A stretch of DNA of 64,000 nucleotides, taken from assembly GCA_030068145.1 (NCBI GenBank), contig JAPJBO010000547.1, positions 62,001 to 126,000 of the forward strand. The letters are read 5' to 3'. This document shows, one piece after another, positions 1 through 10,631 of the stretch (position 1 is its first letter; each line of letters begins with the position of its first letter). The DNA is from Diplonema papillatum (taxonomy: Eukaryota; Euglenozoa; Diplonemea; Diplonemida; Diplonemidae). The notes under the pieces are model-generated. The model was not told the origin of the DNA. It did not search any database and saw nothing but the letters and a program-made list of their open reading frames with translations. Both the position numbers and the translations under genes were made by a program.

Positions 1-2534
1 ACCCGCCCTTGCACTTTCATGGTGCCGAGGTCAAACCCGTCGTATTCGGCCCCGACCGGGGGGAGCCCGTCGGTGATCGCGATACCGACGGGACCCAAAC
101 CCCGTCCGAGCATCCCGCCCCGTTCGCCATACAGCCGGCAGATGCGCTTCATGCGTTCGCGCACGCCCGGCAACCGCTCGCACGAGTCCAGCAGTGAGCA
201 TAGCACCCAGTAAGGGCGCGCCAGCACGGGGTCGACCCGGTGGCCCTTCGCCAGGACGGTCAGCACCGCAGAAACGCTCCGGGAGGTGCCCCTGTTTACC
301 GGCCCAAAGACCCCTCGCGCAATCCTCGTGCGGAGACTCTTCAGGCCCGCTTTCGTGAAGGGTGTGTACTGACACCCAGACAGTGCGCTGCCCAGCGTGC
401 TGGAGCTCGCGATCTCGCACCGCTCGTCGAAGGGGAGTGGCGACAGACCTAACGCGTCCATCAGCCCACTCTGGGCCTCCAGCCGTGCGTCGTTGGTGCG
501 GTCGCACCTCTTGGTCGAGGTGTTCAACCTGCCACTCAGCACCTTCGTGGACGACACGGTGGGGAAGACCTCCTTGCCGTCGCCCTCGCCAATGTGCAGC
601 GTGGACCGGTAGGGGCGCTGCATGCGTTGCTGCGTCTTGCCTTCGAGGATCCCGAGCGCTACCGTCTTCTTCACGTTCAGGCGCATGCCCGTAACGTCGC
701 AGAACCGGCTCACAACGTCGACCGCCTTCTGCACAGCGGGCTCGTTGGACGCGTGCAGTGTGGCGTCGTCGGCGTACGACTCCGACGCCACCGGCACCGC
801 CCTCAGCATCACCGACAACAGCGCGTTGATCAGGATGACCGAGATCGGGCATCCCTGCAGGATGCCGTTGGTGACCTCAAAGTAGGCCCCAACGCCTAGC
901 GGCAGCTTGAACCGCCGCTTCAGCCCGCGGTACATCGCCTGCAACGGCTTGTGGATGCGGGCGTCCAGCCCCATCTCCTCCGCAAGTCGCAGAACAATCC
1001 CTTGCGGCACCCTGTCGAAGCACTTGGCAAAGTCCAAGGCCAGGACGACGAGCGACTTCGTCTCGTCGAGCAGCGTCTCCTCGACGAGCGTCGCCATCTC
1101 CATGAGGGCGTCGTCGCAGCGGTGTCCCGTCCGGAAGCCATGCTGGGTGGGGAGCGCCCACTCCTCCTGCCACGCCATGATGTCACGCAGCCTGCGGCAC
1201 GCCCAAAGGCGGTACACGCAGCTGGTGACCGTGATGGGCCGCATGTTGGTGGGCGATGGATCCTCGCTCTTTGGAATGAGCGACACCAACGCCGTCAGCA
1301 GCCCTTCTGGCCACCGCCCCTCCTTTTCAACCAGGTTGAAGAAGCTGGCGAAGGCGTCCATCAGTGGGACGGGCAGGGCTTTCAGCTCGTCCATGCGCCA
1401 CCCGTCCACACCGCACGCCGAGGACTTCTTCTTCCTCTCTCGAAGGATGGTTCGCAGCTCCTCACCAGTGATGTCGGTGACTTGCATCGGCCGGTGTTGG
1501 ACGTGCTCCCCAAAGGCCTTGGCGAAGTCGTCGTAGCTGGGCTCGGGGGTCTCCGGCGAGTACAGCCTCAGGATGGGGCCCCAAGCTTGCTGGAGGACAT
1601 CATCCATCTCGTCGAGGTTCGCCGTAAGGCGGCCGCCATCAGCTCTGAGAGTGTCCGCCGAGGGCTTGGTGTCACCCCTCAGCATGGAAACCAGCGATCT
1701 GCGGTCCGTGGCGTACCTCTCTCGGAGCCCCTGGCGGGCTTGCCGTTCGCGGCTCTGCCTGGCCGCCGCATTGTGCTGGGCGCTCCGGGCTCTGACTCGA
1801 TGCAGCATAGCCCGGGCGGCCTCGGCAGGCGGAGGTTCAGCCGGCGGCGGAGGTTCCCCTTCACACGTCAGCACCGGGATGCACCGCGCCCAACAAGCGC
1901 GCAGATCCTGCGGCACGACGAACGGCCCGGACACCTCCAGGCGGCTTCGTGCGTGCACGTAGTGCATCAGCCGTGTGATGGCCTTGCCGTATTTCAGCTC
2001 GGCCTCGCACGTAACGCCCTTCCCCGGGCAGCTCCGGGCAACCGCCCGGACCCGCCTCGGCTCCCTCGCGAGGCCACGGCCTACATACGGGCGTGCCTTT
2101 GCCGCCGGCACATCGCACCTGTCGAGGAGATGCTGCTCGCATGCCGCCGAAAGCTCACCCCAAGCCAGCTCTACGTCCCCGTCTGCCAGTGCCCCCTCGA
2201 ACGCCTCCAGCGAAGGCACAGGGGCGTCGGGCTTGCTCACCGGAGGGAGCGCACGTGGCACGGAGTAACGCAGCGTCATTTGGTTGAACGCCGGTAGCGA
2301 CAGCTGCACGCAGACGCAGCGGTGGCTACCGACGCTACCAACATTGAAGGTGCTGCACCCGGCAAATGCAAGGGCCGCAGACCTGTTCATCAGCGCATAG
2401 TCGATGCGCGTCTCCGCCTTCGACGTCGTATAAGTCGGAGGAGGCCGCACCGCGCCGTCGTGCCGCGCCTGCAGTTGCGCGGCATCGACCCAGCCATTGC
2501 CGAGCGCGCTCCGCAGCGCCGAAGCTCCAGGAGT
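1..2534 (-). mobile_element. Non-LTR retrotransposon (LINE), APE endonuclease C-terminus plus reverse transcriptase, partial
   Basis: On the minus strand one frame reads open from an in-frame TGA at 2535-2537 to the left edge of the window. It begins with what looks like the C-terminal part of an APE-type endonuclease: a TRIDYALMN stretch near 2410-2386 and a following GSHRCV near 2330-2313, resembling the IDY and S(D)H motifs of LINE endonucleases. A linker follows, then the reverse transcriptase: GVDGWRMDEL near 1410-1385, ITVTSCVYRLWACRRL near 1235-1190, ALDFAKCFDRVP near 1040-1008, TNGILQGCPISVILINAL near 877-825, and the YADD catalytic box at 777-766. Block by block it is homologous to the plus-strand RT at 49806-53783 but diverged. 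The endonuclease N-terminus is missing, so the copy is 5'-truncated or frameshifted near 2535. The thumb region is still in frame at position 1, so the 3' part lies outside the window. Confidence 0.9.
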
Positions 2535-2865
2535 TCATTTCACTCCATGTAGCGTACTTCCCGCGCTTCCGGTTGGGCTCATCTTTCGGTGCCTGCGCGT
2601 CTGCCATTTCCATCAGCCTTTTGAGTGACATGATTAAATTCGAGGAAGACCGGTGCATCTTGACGAAGAAACGAGTGGCAAAGGTTGCCTGGGTCAGACT
2701 TCAAAATACCACCAAAAAAAAAAGAAGCCCCCAAACTTGGTCTGAGCGGAAAAAGGTCCAAATTTTTCAGAACCTCCGAAAAGTCCAAAAGTTTTCCGGT
2801 CCAAACATTTTCCCGGTCCAAAATTTTTCCGGTCCAATATTTTTCCGATCACGGTAGTCCATGTT
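2535..2865. repeat. Lower-GC spacer with degenerate GTCCAAA / TTTTCCGG repeats
   Basis: No gene is supported here. From about 2735 to 2850 a short phrase of the type GGTCCAAA followed by TTTTTCCGGTCC is repeated four or five times with drift. It leads directly into the foldback element that follows. A minus-strand reading upstream of the LINE is open for about 40 residues near 2530-2658 but shows no recognisable domain. Confidence 0.6.
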
Positions 2866-3410
2866 CCTCAGATTTTGCCATTATAGTCCAAGCCCTTAGA
2901 CCTTTCCATTATAGTCCATGTTTCCTTAAATTTTGCCATTATAGTCCACGTTGTTAGTCCTGTCCGCTGTGACCAATATTTTAGGCAAGTTTGGGACCCA
3001 AGTTTGGGACCCAAGTTTGGGACCCAAGTTTGGGACCCAAGTTTTGGGTCCAAGTTTTGGGTTCAAGGTTTGGGTTCAAGTTTTGGGTTCAAGTTTTGGG
3101 TTCAAATTTGTGGGTCCAAGTTTGGGTCGGATTTTGGACCAACTTTGGGTCCGCACTGGCGTGAAAAGCTCATTCTTACTTTTCATGCTCGCCTTTTGGT
3201 ATTCAAGAGCAGCATTCGTCATCCACGCATTCCTTTTTTCTCTCCTGCAACTTGGGTCCCCAACTTGGGTCCCAAACTTGCCCAAAATCTTGGTAGCAGC
3301 GGACAGGACTGTAGATCTAACAACGTGGACTGTAATGGCAAAATCTAAGGAAACATGGACTATAATGGAAAGATCTAAGGGCTTGGACTATAATGGCAAA
3401 ATCTAACGAA
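2866..3410. mobile_element. Foldback-type inverted-repeat element with internally repeated arms
   Basis: The left arm (about 2866-3050) and right arm (about 3240-3410) are inverted copies of each other. Reading inwards, the left arm carries three units of the type TTTTGCCATTATAGTCCA, then a TCCTGTCCGCTG segment, then AGGCAAGTTTGGGACCCAAG repeats. The right arm has the same order on the opposite strand, with a few mismatches and small indels. The centre (about 3050-3240) consists of drifting GGGTTCAAGTTTT and GGGTCCAAG repeats plus a short unique segment. Long inverted arms built of subrepeats around a small loop are the signature of foldback elements. I see no transposase and no clear target-site duplication, so the exact ends are uncertain. 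Confidence 0.75.
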
Positions 3411-3540
3411 CACGGACTATAATGGCAAAATCTAAGCGACCTGGACTATAATGACAAAATCTAAGAAACACGGACTATAATGGCAAAATCTAAGCGACCT
3501 GGACTATAGTGGCAAAATCTTACAAAACACGGACTACCCA
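3316..3540. repeat. Tandem repeats of GGACTATAATGGCAAAATCTAA
   Basis: Eight units of about 30 bp run head to tail, each with a core like GGACTATAATGGCAAAATCT followed by a variable linker (AAGCGACCT, AGAAACAC and so on). The first units form the outer part of the right foldback arm and the array then continues beyond it towards the next gene, so the right arm has been amplified locally. Confidence 0.85.
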
Positions 3541-3806
3541 AAATTGGACTCAGGGCTCGAATGGCACTGCGGCCAGGTGTCCGCCGAACTATTTTCTTTT
3601 GTAGTTTTCTGCCCAGTTTCTTTTTTTTAGCGCGCGCGCCAGCAACACAACCTCATAGATTTACGATCTTCTCAGCACTCTTAGGACCCAACCCCTGCCA
3701 AGACCAAACCCCCCCCACCACACCCAAGGAGAGGGACCCGCACCGGGGCGAAGAAAGGGGCACAGGGGGCGGGAACCGGAAGCCGTCCGCGCGCGCGCCT
3801 GCCCAA

Positions 3807-5282
3807 ATGCAGGCTTTCCGCCGGGTGGCCCGGTTCGCGAGCACAGCGGCAGCCGCGCGGCACGCGCCCGACGGCGGCGTGCTGCTGGTGCTGAACGGGC
3901 GGGTCGCGTCGTTCGCGCGGCAGCCGAGGAGCCTGTGGGGGTACACCACCGGCGACCGCGTGCGATGCTTCGCCGGCTCCAGGATCGGCCAGGTCGGCAT
4001 CGTCGTCGGCGAGCGGAACAGCGCGCTGTGGGTCCTGTACACCGACGACACGGTACCGGAGGCGTATGCTTCACAACACATCGCGCGGATGGACTTCCGA
4101 CTGGTGGATACCGTCTCATTAAAAGGGCTCGACCCTTCCAAATACGGGGATGGCGACGCGTACGATGTGGACGGCTACGGCGCGATGCAACACGCGCGGC
4201 GCGAGTCGCAGGTTGACGTCATCCTCGACGACGCATCGACGCAGCACCTCGTCGACGAGTACTCCCCGGGCCGGCCGTGCGAGCGGTGCGAGAGGAGGTC
4301 CGACGAAGAGTACGTGCTGTCGTGCGTCGAAAACCTCGGCCAGACGCTCGGCGTCACCGAACGGCTCAACCGCCTGCTGACCCTCAGGACCGCCACGCAC
4401 CCCCCGTTGAACAGCCCGAAGGCGATCGCCGAGGCTGTGTCGGAGGCGCTGGCCCCATCCTTCGACAAGCCGCACAAGCAATGGTTCGCGACGCCGGCGG
4501 ACGCGCTGGCGGACCTGCTCGTCGAACGATCCGATGCGTTCGATACCCTGTGCGAGGTGCGGGTTGCCGCGAATTCGTACCCGTTGCCGAAGGCTATCTT
4601 ATCGACGGACGACGCTGTGGACGCTCAGCTGGCAGGGGACCAGGAATGGATCAAGGCAATGCCTTGTTTCAAAAGCCTGGCCGGTGCCGCGGGTCTGCGG
4701 AGGGTGTCGATAGAACGGGATGTGACGTTGCAGCTGGGGTGCGCGCCTAGGGACGTCGCGCAGTATCTGCGCACCGCTGTCGTGTCCGGCAATGAACCGG
4801 AGACGCCGTCTTCGTCGCTCTTGGAAGGAATGCAGGGGTTGTCTGGGGAAGGCAAACAGTGGGTCACGTCCGCACTTCTGCACGAACGAAGAGGGAAGCC
4901 AGCACTCGCCACCCGCGGGGACCTGAAGCAGATCCTGTTGAAGGCAGCTGATTCGGACAGCGACAACGTGTCTGGGGAGGAGGATGCTCTAACGGACGAG
5001 CTCTCGCTGCGCTTGGGTATCCTCTCCAAGCAAGTCGACGTCAGCATCGATGGCGGACAGATCGTCGGTGTGCCGTCGGCAGCGTTGCAGTCGAATACAG
5101 CTCGAGTGGAAGTCACGATTCTCGACGAACCGTGGTGCGCAGCAATTGTGAACACACATCACGCCCTGTCCTCCAGCAAAGGCGACGCAGCACGTGCCTA
5201 CGCCGGCAAGGTGGGCACCGTCACGAAGACCACGAAGGCGGCCCCCCTCGAGTTCGCTTCCCTTGCGAAGCAGCTGCTTCAC
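3807..5282 (+). CDS. Probable mitochondrial protein with SH3/KOW-like N-terminal segment, first exon
   Basis: I do not recognise the family. I chose the ATG at 3807 because it opens a basic, Ala/Arg-rich, Ser/Thr-containing leader (MQAFRRVARFASTAAAAR) typical of a mitochondrial presequence. The frame stays open upstream to 3561 but without a good start. Residues about 49-98 have a GDRVRCF..GQVGIVVGE..LWVLYTDDT pattern like a small SH3/KOW or Tudor-type barrel. A second, shorter AGKVGTV stretch occurs near residue 475. A CERC motif sits near residue 155. The rest is mixed alpha-helical with no motif I can name. The coding signal ends at CAC|GTATGCC, a good 5' splice site of the type used elsewhere in the window, so 492 codons are the first exon and later exons were not located. 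The strong GC-rich composition stops at that point. Confidence 0.7.
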
Positions 5283-5457
5283 GTATGCCTTTCCCCTTTT
5301 TTTAGTTCCAACAATCTTGCGGGTTGCCCTTCACTGTATCGGGCGGGCTAAAAAAGACGCAGGCAGCGTGTTTCTGTGGTTGATCAGAATTCCTTACCAC
5401 ACGGGGAAAACGATCAACCGGCACGCACAAACAAAACGAAGCGCCTGTTTTTGTTTC
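5283..5457. repeat. Presumed intron start containing a copy of a dispersed repeat
   Basis: The segment about 5305-5450 contains ACAATCTTGCGGGTTGCCCTTCA, then a GGCTAAAAAAGACG stretch, an AGCGTGTTT stretch and CGAAGCGCCTGT. The same succession of blocks recurs at about 55860-55970 with about 80-85% identity by eye, so it is a dispersed repeat. No coding function is apparent. Confidence 0.65.
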
Positions 5458-5690
5458 TTGCGTTGCGATCGCCGCTGCAGCACGCTTTTCCGGAGACGGC
5501 CTATTCTCGGGGTTCAAGGAAGACTGAGTTTCTTGCGTTGCGATCTCCGCTGCGGCACGCTTTTCCGGAGACGGCCTATTTTCAGGGTTCAATGAAGACT
5601 CAGTTTCTTGCGTTGCGATCTCTGCTGCGGCACGCTTTTCCGGAGACGGCCTATTTTCGGGGTTCAACGGAGTCCTCCTCAGACGTCACC
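5458..5690 (-). repeat. 75-bp minisatellite, three copies, encodes in-frame 25-residue repeats on minus strand
   Basis: Three head-to-tail units start at 5458, 5533 and 5608 (period exactly 75 bp) with a few substitutions. On the minus strand the units stay open and read as 25-residue repeats with the core LNPENRPSPEKRAAAEIATQ. The open frame has no ATG and is preceded by a stop, so it would need to be an internal exon. Neutral minisatellite expansion is as likely. Confidence 0.8.
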
Positions 5691-5699
5691 ACCAGCCTT

Positions 5700-6221
5700 G
5701 CATCGGCCAGGCTTTTAGCCTAGGAGACCTATTGCGGTTAACGGTACGGCCCGATGCAAGAGAATGAGATCTCCCCTGTTTTTTCCATGCACATCCACAA
5801 AACACCCTACTACACGAAGAACGTACAGTCTTCCAGGATAGTTAACCCTGTCCCCGCGTGAAGCGTTTCAAGGGCCAACCCTTCCTTCAAAAGAGACGAC
5901 TGCATCATCCGCGGCCAGTTCACCGACACACACATAAACAGCAACTTTCGGTCTACCGCGGGCGGCATCGTAAACCGCAGCTCCCAGAAGCAGGTGTGTG
6001 TTTCAACGCCCACAAAACGAAGCCGACGAAACCGTGCCAATCCAGCAACCCCTGAAGCAGGGCAAACAGACAAAGGCAGAGAGACCCATCAAGCGCTCAC
6101 TTCGACTCACCGATCGAAACGAACTGAAGAGCTGAGACTCGAACAAAGAGACCGCAAGACGGCGATGCCGATTATTGCCGCAGATTCTTTGTATTCACAT
6201 TTCTACACCCACATGGTCTTC
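5700..6221. other. Unassigned spacer; weak minus-strand open reading at 5810-6073
   Basis: No homology is recognisable. A minus-strand frame at 5810-6073 is open for 87 codons with a fairly protein-like composition and an ATG at its start, but there is no supporting domain or codon evidence. I do not call it a gene. Confidence 0.3.
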
Positions 6222-6311
6222 TTGTTGCGTTAGTGGGGAGTCATTTGCATGCGAATGAGTACCACACTATGCCAGCTTTTCGCTACGTGACTCCAGAAGG
6301 GTCACACCCGT
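6222..6311. repeat. Left arm of a distant inverted repeat pair (partner 9581-9661)
   Basis: From TTGTTGCGTTAGTGGGG through GAGTACCACACTATGCC and TTTTCGCTACGTGAC to GGGTCAC this arm is the reverse complement of 9581-9661, with a short indel and scattered mismatches. The arms are about 3.3 kb apart. The right arm belongs to a dispersed repeat family also present at 17885-18060, so the pair could be the ends of one element or two oppositely oriented copies of a repeat. Confidence 0.75.
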
Positions 6312-8150
6312 ATTGAATGTTGTCAGCTGACGAGGGTTTACGGCATCACCGTTGTCAGCCTGAGTTTGTTGAAGTTACACCATTTCCTGCTCTGACCGCC
6401 TGACGAGCATATCACAGGTCGCAGGTCCATCCAGGAGCAGGCAGACCAGCTTCACTCAACCGAACACACATCATCAGACGTTTTCTGCCCGGATGCTGCT
6501 GACTTTAAGTACCTGGATCGGGCCTGCGCTATCGAATTGTACGCAAACGCTGTGCAACGCCCGACAATGCTATACGCTGGCGGTATGCCCGCCTTCTTGC
6601 AATTTCGAGTGCCAAAATAGGAACAATGGAGCGCGAACGCCTATTAAGACGAACATCCTCTCAAACATGGAATTCGAAGCATACGTCCCTTGCGGCGGAC
6701 CGTGAATGAATTAATCAGTATCTTTCAAGTGTATTTAGAGCCACACGGTTCTAGAACTGCACAGTGGACTCCACCGTGCAGTCGATATCCACACACGACC
6801 TACTGTATGTAACACCTACCAAGAGTATCACATCGCAGTCAAATGCTAGCCTCTTCTTTTTGGCTAATGAAACACATCATATCCTGCAGGTGCCCTCATT
6901 GGCAGACGACTCCGCAGTCCTAGTTAATCCACACATAGTCGTCGTTGACACCATTTTAGTTAGTCGTTTCCCACCACTCACAGGCATGGACATATACAAG
7001 AAGAATGGCTGGCACCAACCTTTCAACATGGTCAACGATCACGGGCTCGAGAAGGTAGCGCAGCAGGTACACCCACTTCTTCCCTTCCCGTTGTGCGGCT
7101 GCTCCATCCCTCTTCGAGGGAAAGGGCGCTTATTATTTGTGTAGCAACCGCGTTTCTCGTGGATAGGAAGGCAGCGCATCGAGTGTGTATCCAGCTTCAA
7201 ACAACGGCTACACGCGTGCACAAACAAACGCTTCTGCCCCGACCGCCTTGCAGCACGGCGGTCGCTTGGAGAGGAGTTTGGGCAGCCAGCTCTCATCTTT
7301 TAAGGAAGAACCAGCCACATCTGTTGATGACCGAAAAACACAGACCACACCTACCGGTATCTTATGAATGGCTGCTGGTAAAATAATGCTAGTTGGATCC
7401 AGGGCTCAAGTTTTATTTCAAGTCACTTACACCCGACTCACTTGGGTGAGGCTCATGTAGGCAAGGATCACTTGAGTGGTACGAAGACGTGGGTAAAACT
7501 CGCGACTACCAAGTCCGAAGATGAAGTCAAGGGTTCTGAACCCCAGAAGGCACCTGTGCTGGCTCATTGGTACGAAAAAGGCACCCTGGCGACCCATGCT
7601 ACACACACCACCCACAGTACATTCCCGCGAAAGGTTACGCCAGAAAGAGCGTCTTCTACGCCAGATCGACGCCGTCACCGCTGGGATGAGCTGAGCTGCT
7701 TGTGTATTGACGGCCAGTACTACTGTTTGAGTCACTCGGCGAATGACGCTCTCCTGTACGGAAGCCCTGCAGTTGCTGGGCGCGTCAAATCCGCAGGGGA
7801 AAGGGAGACGTGTCAATCCTTGAGGACGCACAACCCGATCCTGTTGCCACAGGAAATCCTGGGGAAAACCGTTGTGGATGTTCCTTGCGTACGGACGTGC
7901 GGGTTCCCACAGTTTTCATTCTCCTGATTCGCCTCATTCGGAAGAGTGTCGTTGAAACGTGTATTCGGAATGAAAATGGCCCCCTTGCATGTTGAAAGGG
8001 GAAATGTTGCCACCCGCGCCGACAGAAGACACGCCGGTGTTTCCGTGTTCAAAATAGCCATTTCTTGCGCGGCAATATCGATCGCCCTCTTCTCGGGAAA
8101 GAGGAGTCCCCTCGTTTTGGAGAACCCATTCGTTTTCGTTTTTCTCGTTT
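6312..8150. other. Interior of the inverted-repeat interval; no supported gene
   Basis: Several plus-strand frames are open for 60-160 codons (6493-6705, 6764-7144, 7442-7927) but none has a recognisable domain and each switches composition along its length. The stretch near 6890-7060 reads the most protein-like. It may be the remains of a transposon gene; I cannot show it. Confidence 0.3.
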
Positions 8151-8836
8151 TCTAGACAGTGCGCGATCAACACAAAATGTGCGTGTTAAAGAGTGCAGAC
8201 ATGATGCCGATCACGTCGCAGTTATTGGAGCCACGCTCAGGCAACCCATGGCTTCCTCCGTACGCGAGTACGCGGATGCTTGGAAAGGTGGACGAACTGC
8301 CGGGTTGCTCACACGGCAGAGACGCACAGCCACGTCTCCTCTTAGCAGCGTTCCCCGCCGTCGCTCTTTTTGCGGAAACCTGTGTTAGGGAAAGGGAAAG
8401 TGCGAGCGTCGCCGGGCGACGACGCGCCCACCGCAACCACCCGCACCTGAGCGCCAGCTCTATTGACCCGCGTCTTCCTACGGATCTGGCTGGACGTGAT
8501 CGCTGGCTCAGCGTTCTCTTTCGAGTTTACAAGCCGTTGTTGCTGAGAAGTGCTCGGTGCACCCAAATCTTCCAAAGGGGGCCCCGGCGAACGGTACGGT
8601 ACATTCAGGTGGAAAAAGAGTTTCCGTTGGTCGCGTCAAACATATTGGCCAACATACTGGTGGCAAATTTACTACTGGTGCTGTTTGCCATCTGCGTGAC
8701 CCTCGGTGAAGGCAACAGCCTCAGATACTGCGTGCTGGTAAATCATTGGCACAGACAGATGAAAACCGGCGATCACACGGAACAAGGCACTTGTGTCTAC
8801 TCAGAAAGAATCTGTCAAGAAATCCGGGGCTGCTAA
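8151..8836 (+). CDS. Possible exon of a membrane protein, unrecognised
   Basis: After a pyrimidine-rich stretch ending in TTTTCTAG at about 8154, a plus-strand frame is open to the TAA at 8834-8836. It contains a hydrophobic segment (ALFAET region near 8355) and a stronger membrane-spanning candidate with the core ILANILVANLLLVLFAICVT at about 8638-8700. No family is recognised. There is no convincing start or end, so at best it is an internal exon or a transposon remnant. Confidence 0.25.
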
Positions 8837-8991
8837 GACTCTCTCACTCGGCTCAGCCGCCCCAAACTTCTGCCAGCCAGCCACCATGCCCAGCGATGCC
8901 CAGCGATGCCCAGCGATGCCCAGCCAGCCAGCTTCCTGGCACAGCGGCCTTACCCACGCCTCCACCGGACCCCCACGACTTTTTTCATCGA

Positions 8992-9060
8992 AGGTCGTTT
9001 TTTTGTGCAAGCACCTGCTTTGTAGGATATACTTGAGGAGACTGCCAGTTGCTCTCAAAA
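8992..9060 (+). repeat. Dispersed repeat family B, 5' part
   Basis: It contains GCACCTGCTTTGTAGGATA, then TACTTGAGG and CTGCCAGTTGC. These blocks recur in the same order at 17886-17945 and 22752-22805. In the other copies the next blocks follow immediately; here about 550 bp of GC-rich sequence intervenes before the family resumes at about 9612, so this copy is interrupted. Confidence 0.75.
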
Positions 9061-9120
9061 GAGGTACGCCGTGCGCCACCCGAGACACCGGAAGGCCACG
9101 ACCGTAAACGACGCACAGCG

Positions 9121-9603
9121 ATGGCTCCCCCGGCGCGCCGCCGTCGAAGGAAGATCCCCCTGCAATCTCACCCGCGTCCGCGCGGCGCGGGCGAGCGAAG
9201 TGACGGCGGCGGACTACCAGCATCGATGCGAGCCGGCACGACCAACCGGCTCAGACGGCCCCCCCATCAGCAGTTGATCGCGGCACCCAGCGGAAGTGCA
9301 CACACGACGCGGCATCGAGTCCTGGTACTAGTACCGGTTCTGAACGAGACGCGGCATCGAGTCCTGGTACTAGTACCGGTTCTGAACGAGACGCGGCGAC
9401 CGCTAGGGGTCGCACGACGATCGCGCACCCCTGCCGACACGGCTCGACCCTCAACGACTGCCGCTCGCCGGAAGCGAGAGAACGAGGACTCCGATTCCGG
9501 ATCTGACTACGAACTTGTCACAAGCTACCAGCAGCAGTTGCAGCCGTCGCGGGTTGCACCACGACGGGTTTGCGCCAAAAGTGACCCATCCGGTGTCACG
9601 TAG
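9121..9603 (+). CDS. Uncertain GC-rich open frame with 42-bp tandem duplication
   Basis: An ATG at 9121 opens about 160 codons of Arg/Pro/Ser-rich sequence that ends at the edge of the inverted arm at 9581-9661. A 42-bp unit containing the palindrome GGTACTAGTACC is tandemly duplicated (starting at 9307 and 9349), preserving frame. No domain is recognised. The composition is unlike the flanking spacer and it interrupts a copy of repeat family B, so it may be inserted DNA rather than a gene. Confidence 0.25.
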   Translation: MAPPARRRRRKIPLQSHPRPRGAGERSDGGGLPASMRAGTTNRLRRPPHQQLIAAPSGSAHTTRHRVLVLVPVLNETRHRVLVLVPVLNETRRPLGVARRSRTPADTARPSTTAARRKRENEDSDSGSDYELVTSYQQQLQPSRVAPRRVCAKSDPSGVT

Positions 9604-9710
9604 CGAAAGGCAGGCATAGTGTGGTACTCATCGGCATGCCGATCCCCACTATCGCAACAATATTCCAATCTCAAAGGAGGTAAATGTGCTGTAGCCCACA
9701 CGACTATCGC
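9581..9710 (-). repeat. Right inverted arm, continuing as repeat family B
   Basis: Positions 9581-9661 are the reverse complement of 6222-6311. The sequence continues through CAATATTCCAATCTCAAAGG and GTGCTGTAGCCCACACGA, which match the family B copy at about 17978-18030. Confidence 0.75.
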
Positions 9711-10631
9711 CGACCCAAACCGCCAAAATTAAAAACGCCAAAATTACCGCTTATGCTGTACCTGCATCCCGTTCACTACCCGACTCCCAGCCTCAATGGT
9801 CAACCGGAGACCGTAATACACCGAACCTCTAAACCACAATAAACGCTAGAAGGGGCCGGGCGGGGGTAGGGGAACCACGCACCCACCCACACACACCCAC
9901 GCACAAAAGAAATAAACGAAGAAACCCGTGCTTACGACACGACTGCACAAGACGAGAGCGGTGCACAGTGTGTGCTGTCTGCGTTTGCGCACCTTCGCTC
10001 TCCGTGCCTCGGAGCCAGTCATCGCACGGGGATATCTTTCCGTCCGATTCAATCCTCCCTGTGGTCCGGATCTCACTGTACCGCTCTTCGTTCCTAATCC
10101 GTGCGACGTTATTTTCTTCTCCCCCGCCCCTGCTTCCCTTTTCTGGTGTTTTATTTCCCGTCTTGTCAGTCTTCCGGCACCATACAACACAACACCGGCA
10201 ACAACCACGAAAAAGGAACGAATCCCCGACCCAGCGGGCAACGAAGCGCCGCTGCTGACTGAGCCCGCCAGATCGTGCGGTTTGCCAGTCTCTGTACTTG
10301 TTTAAAAGAAAAGAAAACGTAGAAAACAAAAAGAGAAGCAATCAGCAAGAACGTCGGAAAAAAAAAAAAAAACAAAAAGCGAACTTTCACTCAAAAGAAA
10401 AAAAGCGACGGGTGGCTTCCGTTCCTCGTTCCTCCTCTCGTGCAGACACCACCACACCTCCCAGATTCCCCCAGCGCTAGTACAACGCTGGGCCTCAATC
10501 TTCCGGTGGAAGGGGGGGGAGAGGGACGTTGAAAGACCTCGCTTTCCACTGCACAACTACCACCCCCCCCGCGTCGTTTGTGTGTGTGTGCGTGACACAC
10601 ACACAGGCGCTACGTGTTCGGTAGGGGACCC
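9711..10631. other. Intergenic region upstream of the cyclase gene
   Basis: No gene is supported. The tract contains CA-rich and A-rich runs, a homopurine/homopyrimidine stretch near 10340-10400, and just before the cyclase start a GTGTGTGTGTGC..ACACACACAC inverted repeat (about 10578-10603) that could fold into a hairpin. The pyrimidine-rich sequence followed by ACACACAG at about 10604 could serve as a splice acceptor for the 5' end of the mRNA; this is inference. Confidence 0.4.

Noticed and set aside
31-852. Long minus-strand ATG-started frame (273 codons)
   Set aside because: It is a shadow of the LINE reverse transcriptase, whose true frame (with YADD and GILQGCP) is offset by one base and runs off the window edge.
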